This document shows, piece by piece, positions 15,906 through 25,034 of a stretch of DNA of 64,000 bases. Location of the stretch: contig NZ_LMLZ01000012.1 of assembly GCF_001422735.1 (NCBI RefSeq), positions 468,517 to 532,516 on the forward strand. The letters run 5' to 3'. This DNA is from Acidovorax sp. Leaf78 (GTDB taxonomy: Bacteria > Pseudomonadota > Gammaproteobacteria > Burkholderiales > Burkholderiaceae_C). Each line of letters opens with the position of its first letter. The stretch's first letter is position 1. A program made the position numbers and the translations under genes. The notes under the pieces were generated by a model. It was not told where the DNA came from, made no database searches, and saw nothing but the letters and a program-made list of their open reading frames with translations.

Positions 15906-16377
15906 CGCCGGGCTCCTGGGCACTGGCCAGCAGGGCCAGGGAATCGTCGACCAAGGCGTGCAGCGCGTTCACCCGCCCTGCCCCCAGGGTGTCGTTGAGC
16001 GCCAGTTGCGCGGCCTTCCAGTGGCGCTGGGCCTCGGCACGCTTGTCGCGGCCGGCATCGGTGATGTGCACCAGCCGGCTGCGTGCATCGGCCCCAGCTT
16101 CGAGCGTGACCCAGCCGACATCGACCAGCGGGCGCAGGTTGCGGGTTAGCGTCGAGGCGTCCATCTTCATCGCCGCGGCCAGATCCCCCGGGCGAATCGG
16201 CCCCAGCTTGAGCACATGCGACAGCAGCGAATACTGCGTGGTCTTGAGGCCGCACCGCGCCATCTCGGTGTCGTAGTGCTGCGCCACCCGCCGCATCAGC
16301 TGGCGCAGTTTGAAGTTAGTGCAGCCCTGGGGGAGCGCACCGGCGACAGCTTCGGGTGGAGTGATTTCAGCTTGCAT
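15895..16377 (-). CDS. MarR family transcriptional regulator
   Basis: 160-residue winged-helix repressor. Recognition elements are RCGLKTTQYSLLSHVLKLG, GDLAAAMKMDASTLTRNLRP (recognition helix) and the wing LEAGADARSRLVHIT. It overlaps the MFS gene it probably controls and faces the thioesterase gene across an 82-base gap that holds two overlapping palindromes. MarR proteins usually repress neighbouring genes until a small, often aromatic, ligand binds. Confidence 0.92.
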   Translation of the reverse strand: MQAEITPPEAVAGALPQGCTNFKLRQLMRRVAQHYDTEMARCGLKTTQYSLLSHVLKLGPIRPGDLAAAMKMDASTLTRNLRPLVDVGWVTLEAGADARSRLVHITDAGRDKRAEAQRHWKAAQLALNDTLGAGRVNALHALVDDSLALLASAQEPGDDQ

Positions 16378-16392
16378 GCTATAAATTGTATC

Positions 16393-16412
16393 TGCAATAA
16401 TTGCATATGCAA
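16393..16412. promoter_or_regulatory. overlapping palindromes, probable MarR operator
   Basis: TGCAATAATTGCA (16393-16405) and TTGCATATGCAA (16401-16412) are both perfect palindromes and overlap by five bases. They lie 16 to 35 bases from the MarR start and 48 bases before the thioesterase start, so one site could control both directions. Confidence 0.6.
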
Positions 16413-16459
16413 GTTATTCGTTTGGCTTTCACCCCACTCCCATCCAAGGCACCGTACCT

Positions 16460-17011
16460 ATGACGCAGAACAACCAGCTTGAACAATGGCTCGCCCAGGA
16501 ACGCGACATCGCCGCCCGGCTGGAGGCCGGCGTGGGACCGGGCGTCTCGCGCCCCGACCAGGTGGCGGGCTTGACGGGTTTGCAGATGATGCAGGCCATG
16601 CTGCGCGGAGAGCTGCCCTACCCGCCCATCGCCCGCACGCTGGACTTCCAGTTGATGGAGGTGGACGAAGGGCTGGCCGTCTTCCAGGGCACGCCGGGGC
16701 CGGCCCACCTGAACCCCATGGGCACCGTGCACGGCGGCTGGTTTGCCACCCTGCTGGACTCGGCCCTGGGCTGCGCCGTGCACACCCGCATGCTGCCCGG
16801 CCGCGGCTACACCACCGCCGAGCTGGGCGTGAACCTGGTCAAGGCCCTCACGCCCAAAGTGCAGCGCGTGCGCGCCGAAGGCCGGGTGATCCACTGCGGC
16901 CGCCAACTGGCCACGGCCGAAGCCCGCCTGGTGGGCCCGGACGGCACGCTGTACGCCCACGCCACCACCACCTGCTTGGTCTTTGATCTGCCGGCACAAT
17001 CGAAGGCATGA
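16460..17011 (+). CDS. PaaI-type acyl-CoA thioesterase
   Basis: 183-residue hot-dog-fold thioesterase that likely hydrolyses a (phenylacetyl-like) acyl-CoA. The catalytic region is [20 protein letters not shown], with the typical HGG followed by an acidic residue in the helix (D in LLDSALG). The C-terminal strand is [21 protein letters not shown]. It overlaps the following glyoxalase gene by four bases. Divergent from MarR and possibly under the same operator. Confidence 0.9.
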   Translation: MTQNNQLEQWLAQERDIAARLEAGVGPGVSRPDQVAGLTGLQMMQAMLRGELPYPPIARTLDFQLMEVDEGLAVFQGTPGPAHLNPMGTVHGGWFATLLDSALGCAVHTRMLPGRGYTTAELGVNLVKALTPKVQRVRAEGRVIHCGRQLATAEARLVGPDGTLYAHATTTCLVFDLPAQSKA

Positions 17012-17421
17012 GATTCCTCCACACGATGCTGCGCGTTGGCAACCTTCAACGCTCGATTGACTTCTACACCCAGGTGCTGGGCATGCAACTGCTGCGCCAG
17101 TCCGAAAACCCCGAGTACAAATACTCGCTGGCCTTTCTGGGCTTTGACGGCGGCAACCCCGGCCAGGCCGAGATCGAGCTGACCTACAACTGGGGCACCG
17201 AGAGCTACGACCTGGGCACGGCCTACGGCCACATTGCCCTGGGCGTGCCAGACGCTTATGCGGCCTGCGAGAAGATCAAGGCAGCCAGCGGCAACGTGAC
17301 GCGCGAAGCGGGCCCCGTGAAGGGCGGCACCACGGTCATCGCCTTCGTCACGGACCCGGACGGGTACAAAATTGAATTGATACAAAGGGCCGAGGGTTCG
17401 GCAGGCGGTGGTCTGCGATGA
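17008..17421 (+). CDS. gloA: lactoylglutathione lyase (glyoxalase I)
   Basis: 137-residue glyoxalase I converting the methylglyoxal-glutathione hemithioacetal to S-lactoylglutathione. The start [20 protein letters not shown] (metal-ligand H5), the E in IELTYNWG, H in YGHIALGV and E in YKIELIQR give the four metal ligands. Length matches the proteobacterial Ni-type enzyme. It is coupled to the thioesterase gene by an ATGA overlap and followed by a repeat element and a strong terminator. Confidence 0.95.
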   Translation: MRFLHTMLRVGNLQRSIDFYTQVLGMQLLRQSENPEYKYSLAFLGFDGGNPGQAEIELTYNWGTESYDLGTAYGHIALGVPDAYAACEKIKAASGNVTREAGPVKGGTTVIAFVTDPDGYKIELIQRAEGSAGGGLR

Positions 17422-17429
17422 ATTGGCGG

Positions 17430-17495
17430 TTGCTATTGAACTAATAGCTGGCAGCGCTTGCCAGACAGGCGGTAGAGCCAGTTTTTATTCAATTC
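17430..17495 (+). repeat. interspersed repeat, copy 2
   Basis: Contains CTAATAGCTGGCAGCGC, GCGGTAGAGCC and a T5 run, matching the copies at 12509, 31430 and 43254. It begins nine bases after the gloA stop and is oriented with gloA. Confidence 0.75.
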
Positions 17496-17516
17496 AGTGG
17501 CCCATTGAGCGCCCGT

Positions 17517-17543
17517 AAAAAAGCCCGGCATTGCCGGGCTTTT
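17517..17543. terminator. bidirectional intrinsic terminator
   Basis: Stem AAAGCCCGGC and GCCGGGCTTT around a three-base loop, with A-run before and T-run after. It separates the convergent gloA and OmpA-like genes and would stop transcription in both directions. Confidence 0.85.
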
Positions 17544-17572
17544 CATTGGGTCGGCGGTGGACCGCCGCTGAA

Positions 17573-18124
17573 TTACTGCGCGCTCAGGGCCACTTCCACG
17601 CGGCGGGCTTCGGCGTTGTTGCCGCTGGCCGTGGTTTCTTCGGGCTTCTTCAGCTCGATCTTGTCGTCGGCCACGCCCAGGCCCTTGAGGGCATCACGCA
17701 CCGCAAAGGCGCGTTGCTTGGCCAGTTCGGCGTTCAGCGCGGCGTCGCCCGTGGCGTCGTGAAAGCCCGACACGACGGCCTTCTTGCCCTCGGCCACGCC
17801 CTTGACCACGTCGGCCAGCGCTTCGTTGGCGCCGACAGCCAGGTCGGCCTTGGCGCTGGCAAAGTAGAACTTCACCACGCCGTTGTCCACCCGCACGCTG
17901 GCCGCATCGTCAGCGACCAGGGCCGCTGGCGCGTTGCTTGCAACAGCGGGTGCGGCAGGTGCAGCCGAGGTTGCTGCTGCCACCGCCACCGGCTTGGCGG
18001 CACCGGCAGCGCCCACGCGCTTGACCACCACGGTGCCGACCACGGCAGAGATCACCAGCGCGATGAGCGCAAACAGGAAACCCAAAGCAAAACGTTCTTG
18101 GCTATCGTCGTCGGAACTGGACAT
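17573..18124 (-). CDS. OmpA-like peptidoglycan-binding protein with N-terminal membrane anchor
   Basis: 183 residues. One membrane segment near the N-terminus (ALGFLFALIALVISAVVGT) is followed by an Ala/Pro/Val linker and a C-terminal OmpA-like domain (about 85-183: VKFYFASAKADLAVGANEAL, GFHDATGDAALNAELAKQRA, RRVEVALSA). Such proteins sit in the inner membrane and bind the cell wall. The usual domain NxxLSxxRA is present as NAELAKQRA. The start at 18124 (MSSSDDDSQERF) precedes the membrane helix; longer in-frame extensions have no protein character. Confidence 0.88.
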   Translation of the reverse strand: MSSSDDDSQERFALGFLFALIALVISAVVGTVVVKRVGAAGAAKPVAVAAATSAAPAAPAVASNAPAALVADDAASVRVDNGVVKFYFASAKADLAVGANEALADVVKGVAEGKKAVVSGFHDATGDAALNAELAKQRAFAVRDALKGLGVADDKIELKKPEETTASGNNAEARRVEVALSAQ

Positions 18125-18253
18125 GAAAACTCCCGCAGTCGTGATGTTGATTGATGTTGAAAAAGGTCCGGTGTGCCCATGCCGCTGCACTGTCTGTGGC
18201 GGGTACAAGACCCTGGCATGCCGCACCAAAGCCTTCAATTGTAAAGTGCTCCC

Positions 18254-18847
18254 ATGACGAATCTTCCCGCGCCCCTTCGCGACCCGGCTCCCATGCTGGA
18301 GCGTGCACTGGATGAGTGGGGCGGCGACACCGACCTGTGGGTGTTCGGCTATGGCTCGCTGATCTGGCGGCCCGACTTCGATTTCACCGAGCGCCGCCCG
18401 GCCACCGTGCACGGCTGGCACCGGGCGCTCAAGATGTGGAGCCGCATCAACCGCGGCACGCCCGAGTGCCCAGGGCTGGTGTTCGGCATGCTGTCCGGCG
18501 GCAGCTGCCGGGGCATGGTGTTCCGGGTGGACAAGGCGCAGGCGCGGCAGGTGCTCATCAACCTGTGGCAGCGCGAGATGGTCACCGCCGTGTACGACCC
18601 GCGCTGGCTGCCCTGCCGCACACCGCAGGGCACCGTGCAGGCGCTGGCCTTCACCCTGTCGCGCAAAAGCCCCAACCACACGGGCGAGCTGCCTGACGAA
18701 GAGTACTGCCGCATCTTCGAGCAGGCCTGCGGGCGTTTTGGCACCACGCGGGACTACGCCCAGGCCACGTACGACGAGCTGCGCAGGCACGGTATCCATG
18801 ACCGCGCCTTGGCCAAGTTGATTGCACTGGCCCGCAAAGAGGCTTAG
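18254..18847 (+). CDS. chaC: glutathione-specific gamma-glutamylcyclotransferase
   Basis: 197-residue ChaC protein that cleaves glutathione to 5-oxoproline and Cys-Gly. The substrate loop VFGYGSLIWRPDFDF is near the N-terminus, and the catalytic Glu lies in NLWQREM. Length and motifs fit bacterial ChaC. It is divergent from the OmpA-like gene and followed by sodC. Confidence 0.93.
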   Translation: MTNLPAPLRDPAPMLERALDEWGGDTDLWVFGYGSLIWRPDFDFTERRPATVHGWHRALKMWSRINRGTPECPGLVFGMLSGGSCRGMVFRVDKAQARQVLINLWQREMVTAVYDPRWLPCRTPQGTVQALAFTLSRKSPNHTGELPDEEYCRIFEQACGRFGTTRDYAQATYDELRRHGIHDRALAKLIALARKEA

Positions 18848-18900
18848 ACGCTTTGGCATCGGGTGCCTCGGCAGCATGTGCGGACGGCGCCGTGTCCTGC

Positions 18901-18924
18901 GGCGCGGCGCGGCGCGGCGCGGCG
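18901..18924 (+). repeat. pentanucleotide tandem repeat (GGCGC)n
   Basis: Almost five tandem copies of GGCGC lie about 50 bases upstream of the sodC start codon, just before TGCACAAT, in the expected promoter area. Such tracts can change length by slippage. Confidence 0.8.
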
Positions 18925-18972
18925 GGTGCACAATGCGGCGGTCTCTCACCCCTCAGCCAAGGAGCCTGACCC

Positions 18973-19500
18973 ATGAAAAATGTTCGTTCAGCCGGAGTTC
19001 TGTCCCTCATCGCCGCTGCCGCCCTGATGGGCTGCGCCGGTTATTCCTCCGGCCCCACGGCCAGCGCCACGCTGGAGCCCACGCGCGGCAGCACCACCAC
19101 CGGTACGGTGAAGTTCGTGCAAGCCGGCGATGTGGTGAAGGTGTCCGGCGAAATCCGTGGCCTCAAGGCGGGTGCCGAGCACGGCTTTCACATCCATGAA
19201 AAAGGCGACTGCTCCAGCGGCGACGGCATGAGCGCCGGCGGCCACTTCAACCCTGGCGGCAAGCCCCACGGCCACCACGGCGCGGGCGAGCACCACACGG
19301 GCGACCTGCCCAGCCTCAATGCCGACGCCAACGGCGTGGCCACCTTCAGCTTCGAGTCGCGCACCATCCGCGTGGGCAGCACCGCCAACGACATCGTGGG
19401 CAAGGGCCTGATCGTGCACCGCGACCCCGACGACTACAAGACCCAGCCCACGGGCAACGCCGGCCCCCGCCTGGCCTGTGCCGTGATCGCGGCCAAGTAA
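18973..19500 (+). CDS. sodC: Cu/Zn superoxide dismutase, lipoprotein
   Basis: 175-residue periplasmic superoxide dismutase. It has a lipoprotein signal with lipobox ALMGC at about residue 23. Metal ligands are visible in HGFHIHEKGDC (Cu), GGHFNPGGKPHG (Zn and bridging His) and GLIVHRDPDDY; the disulfide pairs the Cys in EKGDC with that in LACAVIA. It detoxifies superoxide at the cell envelope. Preceded by a GGCGC repeat tract and followed by an intrinsic terminator. Confidence 0.95.
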   Translation: MKNVRSAGVLSLIAAAALMGCAGYSSGPTASATLEPTRGSTTTGTVKFVQAGDVVKVSGEIRGLKAGAEHGFHIHEKGDCSSGDGMSAGGHFNPGGKPHGHHGAGEHHTGDLPSLNADANGVATFSFESRTIRVGSTANDIVGKGLIVHRDPDDYKTQPTGNAGPRLACAVIAAK

Positions 19501-19587
19501 CGGTCGCACGCAGGCAGGGCGCTGGAGCCGCACCGATCCGCCCGCCTGCCTGCCTGCAAAGCTTTTGCCCGCCGTTGCGCTGGCCAT

Positions 19588-19625
19588 AACCCGCCCCAAT
19601 GCATCGGCCGGCGGGTTTGCTTTTT
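19588..19625 (+). terminator. intrinsic terminator after sodC
   Basis: Arms AACCCGCC (19588-19595) and GGCGGGTT (19610-19617) are followed by TGC and T5. It ends the sodC transcript just before the convergent MobA-like gene. Confidence 0.75.
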
Positions 19626-19634
19626 GGGGAGCCC

Positions 19635-20189
19635 TCAGGTCCGGCGCGCCGCCAGCAGGCCTTCGGCGCGCGCCAGATCCTGCACGGTGTCGATGTCCGT
19701 CACCGTGCCTACGTCTTCCACTTCCAGCCAACGCACTCTTTCTTGCTGCGCCTGATGGAGCACCACGCTGGCAGCGCCCTGCTCTCCCGCCAGGGCCAGC
19801 AGTCCAGACAGGCATTCGGCGGCAAAACCCACGGGGTGGCCGCGGTTGCCCTGGTGCACCGGCACCGCCACGGCGCAGTCCGCCAAGACGGCGGCGATGG
19901 AACTTAGCGTTTCGGGGAGCACCAGCGGCAAATCTCCGGGCAGTACCAGCCAACCCGGCGCCGTTGCCGTCGCGCGCACCGCCGCTGCAATCGAATCGCC
20001 CATGCCGGGGTGGCCCTCGTCCTCCACATGCCAAGGCAAACCACTGGCCCGCACGGCAGCCAGGGTGTGCTCCAGCACGGTAGTGCTGCCCAAGGGCGCG
20101 CGCAGCTTGTGTACCGCGCCGCCCGATGCGGTAAACCGTTCGCCCCGGCCGGAGGCGAGGATCAGGACCGTGGGAAGGTGGTGTCGCAT
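19635..20189 (-). CDS. MobA-like nucleotidyltransferase (MocA type)
   Basis: 184-residue NTP-transferase family protein. LILASGRGERF near the N-terminus is the nucleotide loop and LVLPGDLPLVLPE carries the metal-binding Asp. HQGNRGHPVGFAAE and DVGTVTDIDTVQDL are typical of the MocA branch, which attaches CMP to the molybdenum cofactor. A molybdenum hydroxylase (25209-27982) lies 5 kb away, which fits such a role, but they are not adjacent. Substrate specificity is inferred. Confidence 0.82.
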   Translation of the reverse strand: MRHHLPTVLILASGRGERFTASGGAVHKLRAPLGSTTVLEHTLAAVRASGLPWHVEDEGHPGMGDSIAAAVRATATAPGWLVLPGDLPLVLPETLSSIAAVLADCAVAVPVHQGNRGHPVGFAAECLSGLLALAGEQGAASVVLHQAQQERVRWLEVEDVGTVTDIDTVQDLARAEGLLAARRT

Positions 20190-20413
20190 GGACGCAATTG
20201 CCTGTGGGATCGAAAAAGATGTTCTCGCCAGTTTCCCGTACGGCAGAAAATGCGAAGCAACGCAGCAATGAATGGCCCATCGCTTGCGAGCGCCAGTGAT
20301 CTACGCACGCTTGGTCAATTCAGGCTTCGGCCCCAATGGCCTGCTCGATTGCCTCAACTTTCCCCAAGGCACGCCACCGTAAGCGCCGCCCGCCAATGCG
20401 CCCGAGTGGCCTT

Positions 20414-21970
20414 TTAGACCTTTGGATAACGGCGGATGCCCAACCACGCCAGCAAGGTCGCCAGCAGCACCAAAGCCCATTGCGATAAAGTAGGAATCTT
20501 GCTGGCAGTATCGGTTGGTACAAAGGGTTGAATCTCCACCGCACCCATATCGATGGTGCCGCCCACGATGCGCGTCAATCCTCGCTGGTCGGTTGAAGCC
20601 ACGGTCACGAACGTGTTTGAGCCTGCATTGCGTGCCGGGCTCGTACTGGCAATCAAGCGTGTGAGCGTGGCGCCACCATTGTTGGCCAGCGATCCTAATT
20701 GGGGGTCCACGTTACCGATATTATTGCCACCCACCACCACAGCGGCCGATGTGCTTTGCAGCAGCGAGTAGTTCATATTGATGGTGGCGTTTCCCGTGTT
20801 GATATCGGGGCCCGTCGGCGCGGTGCCACCAGCAAATATGGAATTCGTGATGTTGATGGTGTTGGCGCTGTTCCCTCCGTCGAGATTACCCCCCGATGTG
20901 CTCGCCGTGTTGGATGCCAGCGTGGAGGAACGTATGTCGGTCAACTGGCTACCGCCAAAAGAACCCTTCAAATAAATGCCGCCACCCTTTCCCGCATTGG
21001 CGGCGTTACCCGATATGGTGGTATTTTCCAGACGCAACGTGGAGTTGGTTCTGTAAAAAAAGAAGCCGCCCCCTTGGCCTGCAGTGTTACCACTGATCGT
21101 CGAACGATCAACGGTCAGTGTGCCAAGTGCGGACGATTTATAAAAGAACACGCCACCACCACGACCATTGGCGTTGCTATTACCGGAAATCGTAGTATCA
21201 CTGATCGTCAATGGCGCATTAATTTTATACAAAAAGATGCCGCTGCCCCGAGATCCGCCGGAATTTCCTGAAATCGTGGAACTGGTGATGCTGCTGGAGC
21301 CAGCTACGTTATACAAAAACAATCCCGCGCCACCAGAAGTTGCGGTGTTATTGCTGACCCTGGTGTTGCTGATGTTGACCCCACCTGCATTGGATCTGAA
21401 AAACAGCGCGCCACCTTTGCTGGTCGACACATTGCCCGTGATGACGGACTGGTCGATCGTCAAGCTTCCCGATTGCTCAAAACGAATAGCAGCGCCACTG
21501 CTATTTCTACCCGCCGTCAGCGTCAGACGGCTGATGGTGACGTTTACACCGGCACTTCTGACATAAAAAATGCGGGAAGTGCTATTGCCATTGATGCTCA
21601 GTGTCCCTGTCGTGGGTCCTTGCACCGTGACCGAATCGGTAAGACGCAGATGGGTACCACCCAATGTGATGGTGCCGGTCAACGCAGACAGGTCAATGGT
21701 GTCGGTGCCCGCGCCTGCAACGCAATCTCCCCCGGTGGTGTCGCTGTTGGTGTTGGCATTGTTCACCGCCTCGCGCAGCGTGCACAAGTTGTCGCCTGCC
21801 GTGACATCGTCAGCCAGAGAATCCACTTCGATGACCGCTGCCGATGCGTGCCCGCCCATGGCTGCGAGCGCCGCGCCCGCAGCCAGTACCGCGCTTTTTC
21901 CTGTCCGTTTTGCATCGGACTTACGATCCCATGCACCACCCTGTGTCAGGTATACCGCCATATCCCTCAT
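20414..21970 (-). CDS. secreted parallel beta-helix protein with IPTL-CTERM sorting tail
   Basis: 518 residues. An export signal is followed by a CSLREA-like motif (NLCTLREAVNNANT), then many repeated strands of the type STISGN, GGGVFFYKS and GGGFFFYRT, typical of right-handed parallel beta-helices. The C-terminus (about 492-518) is IPTLSQWALVLLATLLAWLG plus a basic tail, the IPTL-CTERM signal that is recognised and cut by an exosortase-like system. It should be exported and anchored or released at the surface. No exosortase gene is in the window. It is divergent by 76 bases from the 995-residue hydroxylase-sulfotransferase gene. Confidence 0.9.
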   Translation of the reverse strand: MRDMAVYLTQGGAWDRKSDAKRTGKSAVLAAGAALAAMGGHASAAVIEVDSLADDVTAGDNLCTLREAVNNANTNSDTTGGDCVAGAGTDTIDLSALTGTITLGGTHLRLTDSVTVQGPTTGTLSINGNSTSRIFYVRSAGVNVTISRLTLTAGRNSSGAAIRFEQSGSLTIDQSVITGNVSTSKGGALFFRSNAGGVNISNTRVSNNTATSGGAGLFLYNVAGSSSITSSTISGNSGGSRGSGIFLYKINAPLTISDTTISGNSNANGRGGGVFFYKSSALGTLTVDRSTISGNTAGQGGGFFFYRTNSTLRLENTTISGNAANAGKGGGIYLKGSFGGSQLTDIRSSTLASNTASTSGGNLDGGNSANTINITNSIFAGGTAPTGPDINTGNATINMNYSLLQSTSAAVVVGGNNIGNVDPQLGSLANNGGATLTRLIASTSPARNAGSNTFVTVASTDQRGLTRIVGGTIDMGAVEIQPFVPTDTASKIPTLSQWALVLLATLLAWLGIRRYPKV

Positions 21971-22046
21971 CCCTTAGTGATGCTAACTTTGCTGTTGGCC
22001 AGATTCTACGAACAATGGGCACGAAAGTAACCGGTGCCTGACCCTT

Positions 22047-25034
22047 ATGCGCCTGAACACAGAATTCATCCGACTCCCCCTGGCCTTCGATGCGGCCCGC
22101 TTGGCCAGCGAGATCCGCGCCCTGCCCGAAGTGGCGTGGCAGCCACACCCCGAAGGGCACGCCGGCAATGCGGCCTTGCCGCTGATGGCTGTGGAGGGCG
22201 ACCCTCTGAACAACGGTGTCAAAGGGGTGATGCAACCCACGCCGCAACTGCTTGATTGCCCGTACCTGCGACAAGTGATGTCGGTACTGCAAGCCCCCAT
22301 CGGCCGCACCCGCCTGATGCGCATTGATGGCCGGGCCGAGGCCAGCTTGCATGTGGATGTCAATTACTACTGGCAGCAGCACATGCGCGTGCATGTGCCC
22401 ATCGTGACCGATCCTGCGGTGCAATTTATCTGCGGCGGCCAAGCGTTGCACATGGCAGCCGGTCAAGCCTGGGTGTTCGATACCTGGCGGGAGCACAACG
22501 TCATCAATCCCACCCACTTGCAGCGCATCCACCTGGTGATCGACACCACGGGTTCGGCGGCACTGTCGGCACTGCTCGCGCAAGGCGGCCGCCCCACGGA
22601 TCCGCAAGCGCCAGCCATGGGCCCGGTCCGCACGGTGGCCTTCGAGCCCGGCGCCCATCCGAAAATTTGGCATGAGGTCGACAATTTTCCTGTGGTGATG
22701 TCGCCTGCAGAGCAGCAAACGCTGTTTGCAAACATCCAGGCCGAGCTGCCCAGCACAAATTCGGGCGAAGCCCTGCGTGCCGAAGTGGCCGGTTTTTTCG
22801 ACCAATGGCGGCAGCTCTGGGACCGGCACCAGTCAGCCCCTTCGGGTTGGCGCGCCTATGCCGATCTGCTGGAAAGTACCGGCGACAGGATGGGCCGACT
22901 GCGCAGCAGCGTGACGCTTTCCAACGGGGTGGACGGCGCGTTCGCGGTGCAGCAGATATTACTGGCACCCGCCCTCAACACCGATCTCGCCGATCGGGTG
23001 GTGCCGTCGGTGCGCGGCGCCCAGACGCGATTCGACCGGCCCGTTTTCATCGTTTCGTCTCCGCGCTCAGGGTCGTCGCTGCTGTTTGAGACGCTGAGCC
23101 AGGCGAAGGACGTGTTCTCCATCGGCGGTGAGAGCCATGCACTGATCGAGGGCATCGAGGCGCTGCATCCCGCCGCCCACCAATGGCACTCCAACCAACT
23201 GGGCAGCGCAGATGCCACCCCCGAGGTGATGCAGGAGCTTGCATCCCGATTTGCCACCGCTGCCCATGACCGCGAAGGGCGGCCCACGGCGGACCGGGAT
23301 AGCTTTCGGTTTCTGGAAAAAACCCCGAAAAACAGCCTGCGCATTCCTTTTTTGCGCGCCATGTTTCCGGATGCCATGTTCATCTACCTGTACCGCGATG
23401 AACGCGCCACCATCAGCAGCATGCTGGACGCCTGGCGCTCCGGGCACTTTGTCACCTACGACTTGCCTGGCTGGCGCGGCACACCTTGGTCGCTGGCTTT
23501 GGTACAAGGATGGCGTGACATGGCTGGCATGTCCACGGCAGAGGTTGCCGTGCGCCAATGGGAGTCCATTACCCGCACCGTGCTGGATGACCTGCAGACG
23601 CTGCCACCCGACAGCTGGTGCGTGGCCAGCTACGACCAACTGGTGGCTCACCCGGAGCAAGAAGTGCGCAGGCTCAGCCAGTTCGTTCGCTTGCCGTGGG
23701 ATCGCAACTTGACCGCACCGCTGCCGCCTTCGCGGCATACCCTCACGCCAGCCAACCCCGACAAATGGCGAGCCAACGCCACCGAAATCGAGCCTCTGAT
23801 GCACCTGGTCTCGGCCACTGCCGAGCGCGCCCGGGCACTGTTTGCCCACGAGCCCCTGCGCCGCCCCCCTACGCCGGTGGCGCCCGTCGCTCCCGCTCCC
23901 ATGCCTGCCGCCGGCCCCCACCCGGCCACTGCCCACCCCATGCCAACGCCCGCCCCCAGCGCCGCCCCCGCCCAGCCGCACGACCACCAGGACTTTCGCA
24001 GCGTTCACACCACATCCTTGCCGCAACTGCTCAATGAGTTGGGCGCATCGCTGCTGGTGACCACGTACCAAAGCGGCCGCCTCATCACCCTGCGTGCAGA
24101 TGGCCCGAAGCTCAACACCCACCTGACCTACTTTCCCAGTCCCATGGGCATGGCCTATGACGGCAACCGCTTGGCCATCGGCACGCTGCAAGCCGTCTGG
24201 GACTACCGAAACATGCCCGACGTCGCCTCCCGTCTGCACCCCAACAAGCACGACGGCTGCTTCATACCGCGCAACATGCACGTCACTGGCGACATCAGAG
24301 TGCATGAGCTGGCTTTTGATGCGGGTGGAGAACTATGGGTGGTCAACACCCGGTTTTCGGCGCTGTGCACGCTCGATCGCGACCACAGCTTTGTGCCGCG
24401 CTGGCGACCATCGTTTGTCACCGCGCTGGCGGCCGAAGACCGATGCCACCTCAATGGCCTGGGGATGCGCGATGGCACCCCCACCTTGGTCACGGCCCTG
24501 GGCAGCACCAACACCCCTGAAGGCTGGCGGCACCACAAAGCCCAAGGCGGCATCGTCATGGACATCGCCAGCAACGAAATCGTCACCCAAGGCCTTGGCA
24601 TGCCGCACTCCCCGCGCTGGCATAACGGCCAATGGTGGTTGCTCGAGAGCGCCAAAGGCACGCTCATCACGTTCGATCCGGCCACCGGAAAAACACAAAC
24701 CGTCGCCCACATGCCCGGCTTTACCCGCGGCCTGGCCATGCATGGTTCGTTGGCCTTCGTGGGACTGTCCCAGGTGCGCGAGAGCGTGTTCGACGGCATT
24801 GCCTTGAGCCAGCGCCTCAAGCCTGACGAGCGTAGCTGTGGCGTCTGGGTCATTGACCTGAATACCGGCAATACGGTGGGCTTTATCCGTTTCGAGGGCA
24901 TCGTGCAGGAGATCTTCGACATCCAGATACTGCCCGACCTGCGCTACCCCGAGGTGCTGGAGCCCGATGCCGATGTCATTGGCGGCTCGTTCGTCCTGTC
25001 GGACGAGGCCATGAAGGATGTGGCGAGGGACTGA
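22047..25034 (+). CDS. three-domain protein: Asp/Asn hydroxylase-like, sulfotransferase, TIGR03032
   Basis: 995 residues. Residues 1-190 resemble the aspartyl/asparaginyl beta-hydroxylase cupin fold (SLHVDVNYYWQQHMRVHVPI, with a later TWREHNVINP). Residues 330-610 are a sulfotransferase with the PAPS loop FIVSSPRSGSSLLFETL and FIYLYRDERATISSML. A Pro/Ala-rich linker (about 614-650) leads to a TIGR03032/DUF4915 domain (about 651-995: LLVTTYQSGRLI, SPMGMAYDGNRLAIGT, MPHSPRW). No signal peptide is seen, so it is probably cytoplasmic. It may hydroxylate and sulfate a protein or polymer; the divergent beta-helix protein is a candidate partner. Confidence 0.85.
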   Translation: MRLNTEFIRLPLAFDAARLASEIRALPEVAWQPHPEGHAGNAALPLMAVEGDPLNNGVKGVMQPTPQLLDCPYLRQVMSVLQAPIGRTRLMRIDGRAEASLHVDVNYYWQQHMRVHVPIVTDPAVQFICGGQALHMAAGQAWVFDTWREHNVINPTHLQRIHLVIDTTGSAALSALLAQGGRPTDPQAPAMGPVRTVAFEPGAHPKIWHEVDNFPVVMSPAEQQTLFANIQAELPSTNSGEALRAEVAGFFDQWRQLWDRHQSAPSGWRAYADLLESTGDRMGRLRSSVTLSNGVDGAFAVQQILLAPALNTDLADRVVPSVRGAQTRFDRPVFIVSSPRSGSSLLFETLSQAKDVFSIGGESHALIEGIEALHPAAHQWHSNQLGSADATPEVMQELASRFATAAHDREGRPTADRDSFRFLEKTPKNSLRIPFLRAMFPDAMFIYLYRDERATISSMLDAWRSGHFVTYDLPGWRGTPWSLALVQGWRDMAGMSTAEVAVRQWESITRTVLDDLQTLPPDSWCVASYDQLVAHPEQEVRRLSQFVRLPWDRNLTAPLPPSRHTLTPANPDKWRANATEIEPLMHLVSATAERARALFAHEPLRRPPTPVAPVAPAPMPAAGPHPATAHPMPTPAPSAAPAQPHDHQDFRSVHTTSLPQLLNELGASLLVTTYQSGRLITLRADGPKLNTHLTYFPSPMGMAYDGNRLAIGTLQAVWDYRNMPDVASRLHPNKHDGCFIPRNMHVTGDIRVHELAFDAGGELWVVNTRFSALCTLDRDHSFVPRWRPSFVTALAAEDRCHLNGLGMRDGTPTLVTALGSTNTPEGWRHHKAQGGIVMDIASNEIVTQGLGMPHSPRWHNGQWWLLESAKGTLITFDPATGKTQTVAHMPGFTRGLAMHGSLAFVGLSQVRESVFDGIALSQRLKPDERSCGVWVIDLNTGNTVGFIRFEGIVQEIFDIQILPDLRYPEVLEPDADVIGGSFVLSDEAMKDVARD

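Noticed and set aside
17573-18949. Long minus-strand frame extending the OmpA-like gene upstream to 18949.
   Set aside because: The extra 275 residues lie opposite chaC and have low-complexity, shadow-like composition. The domain protein starts at 18124.
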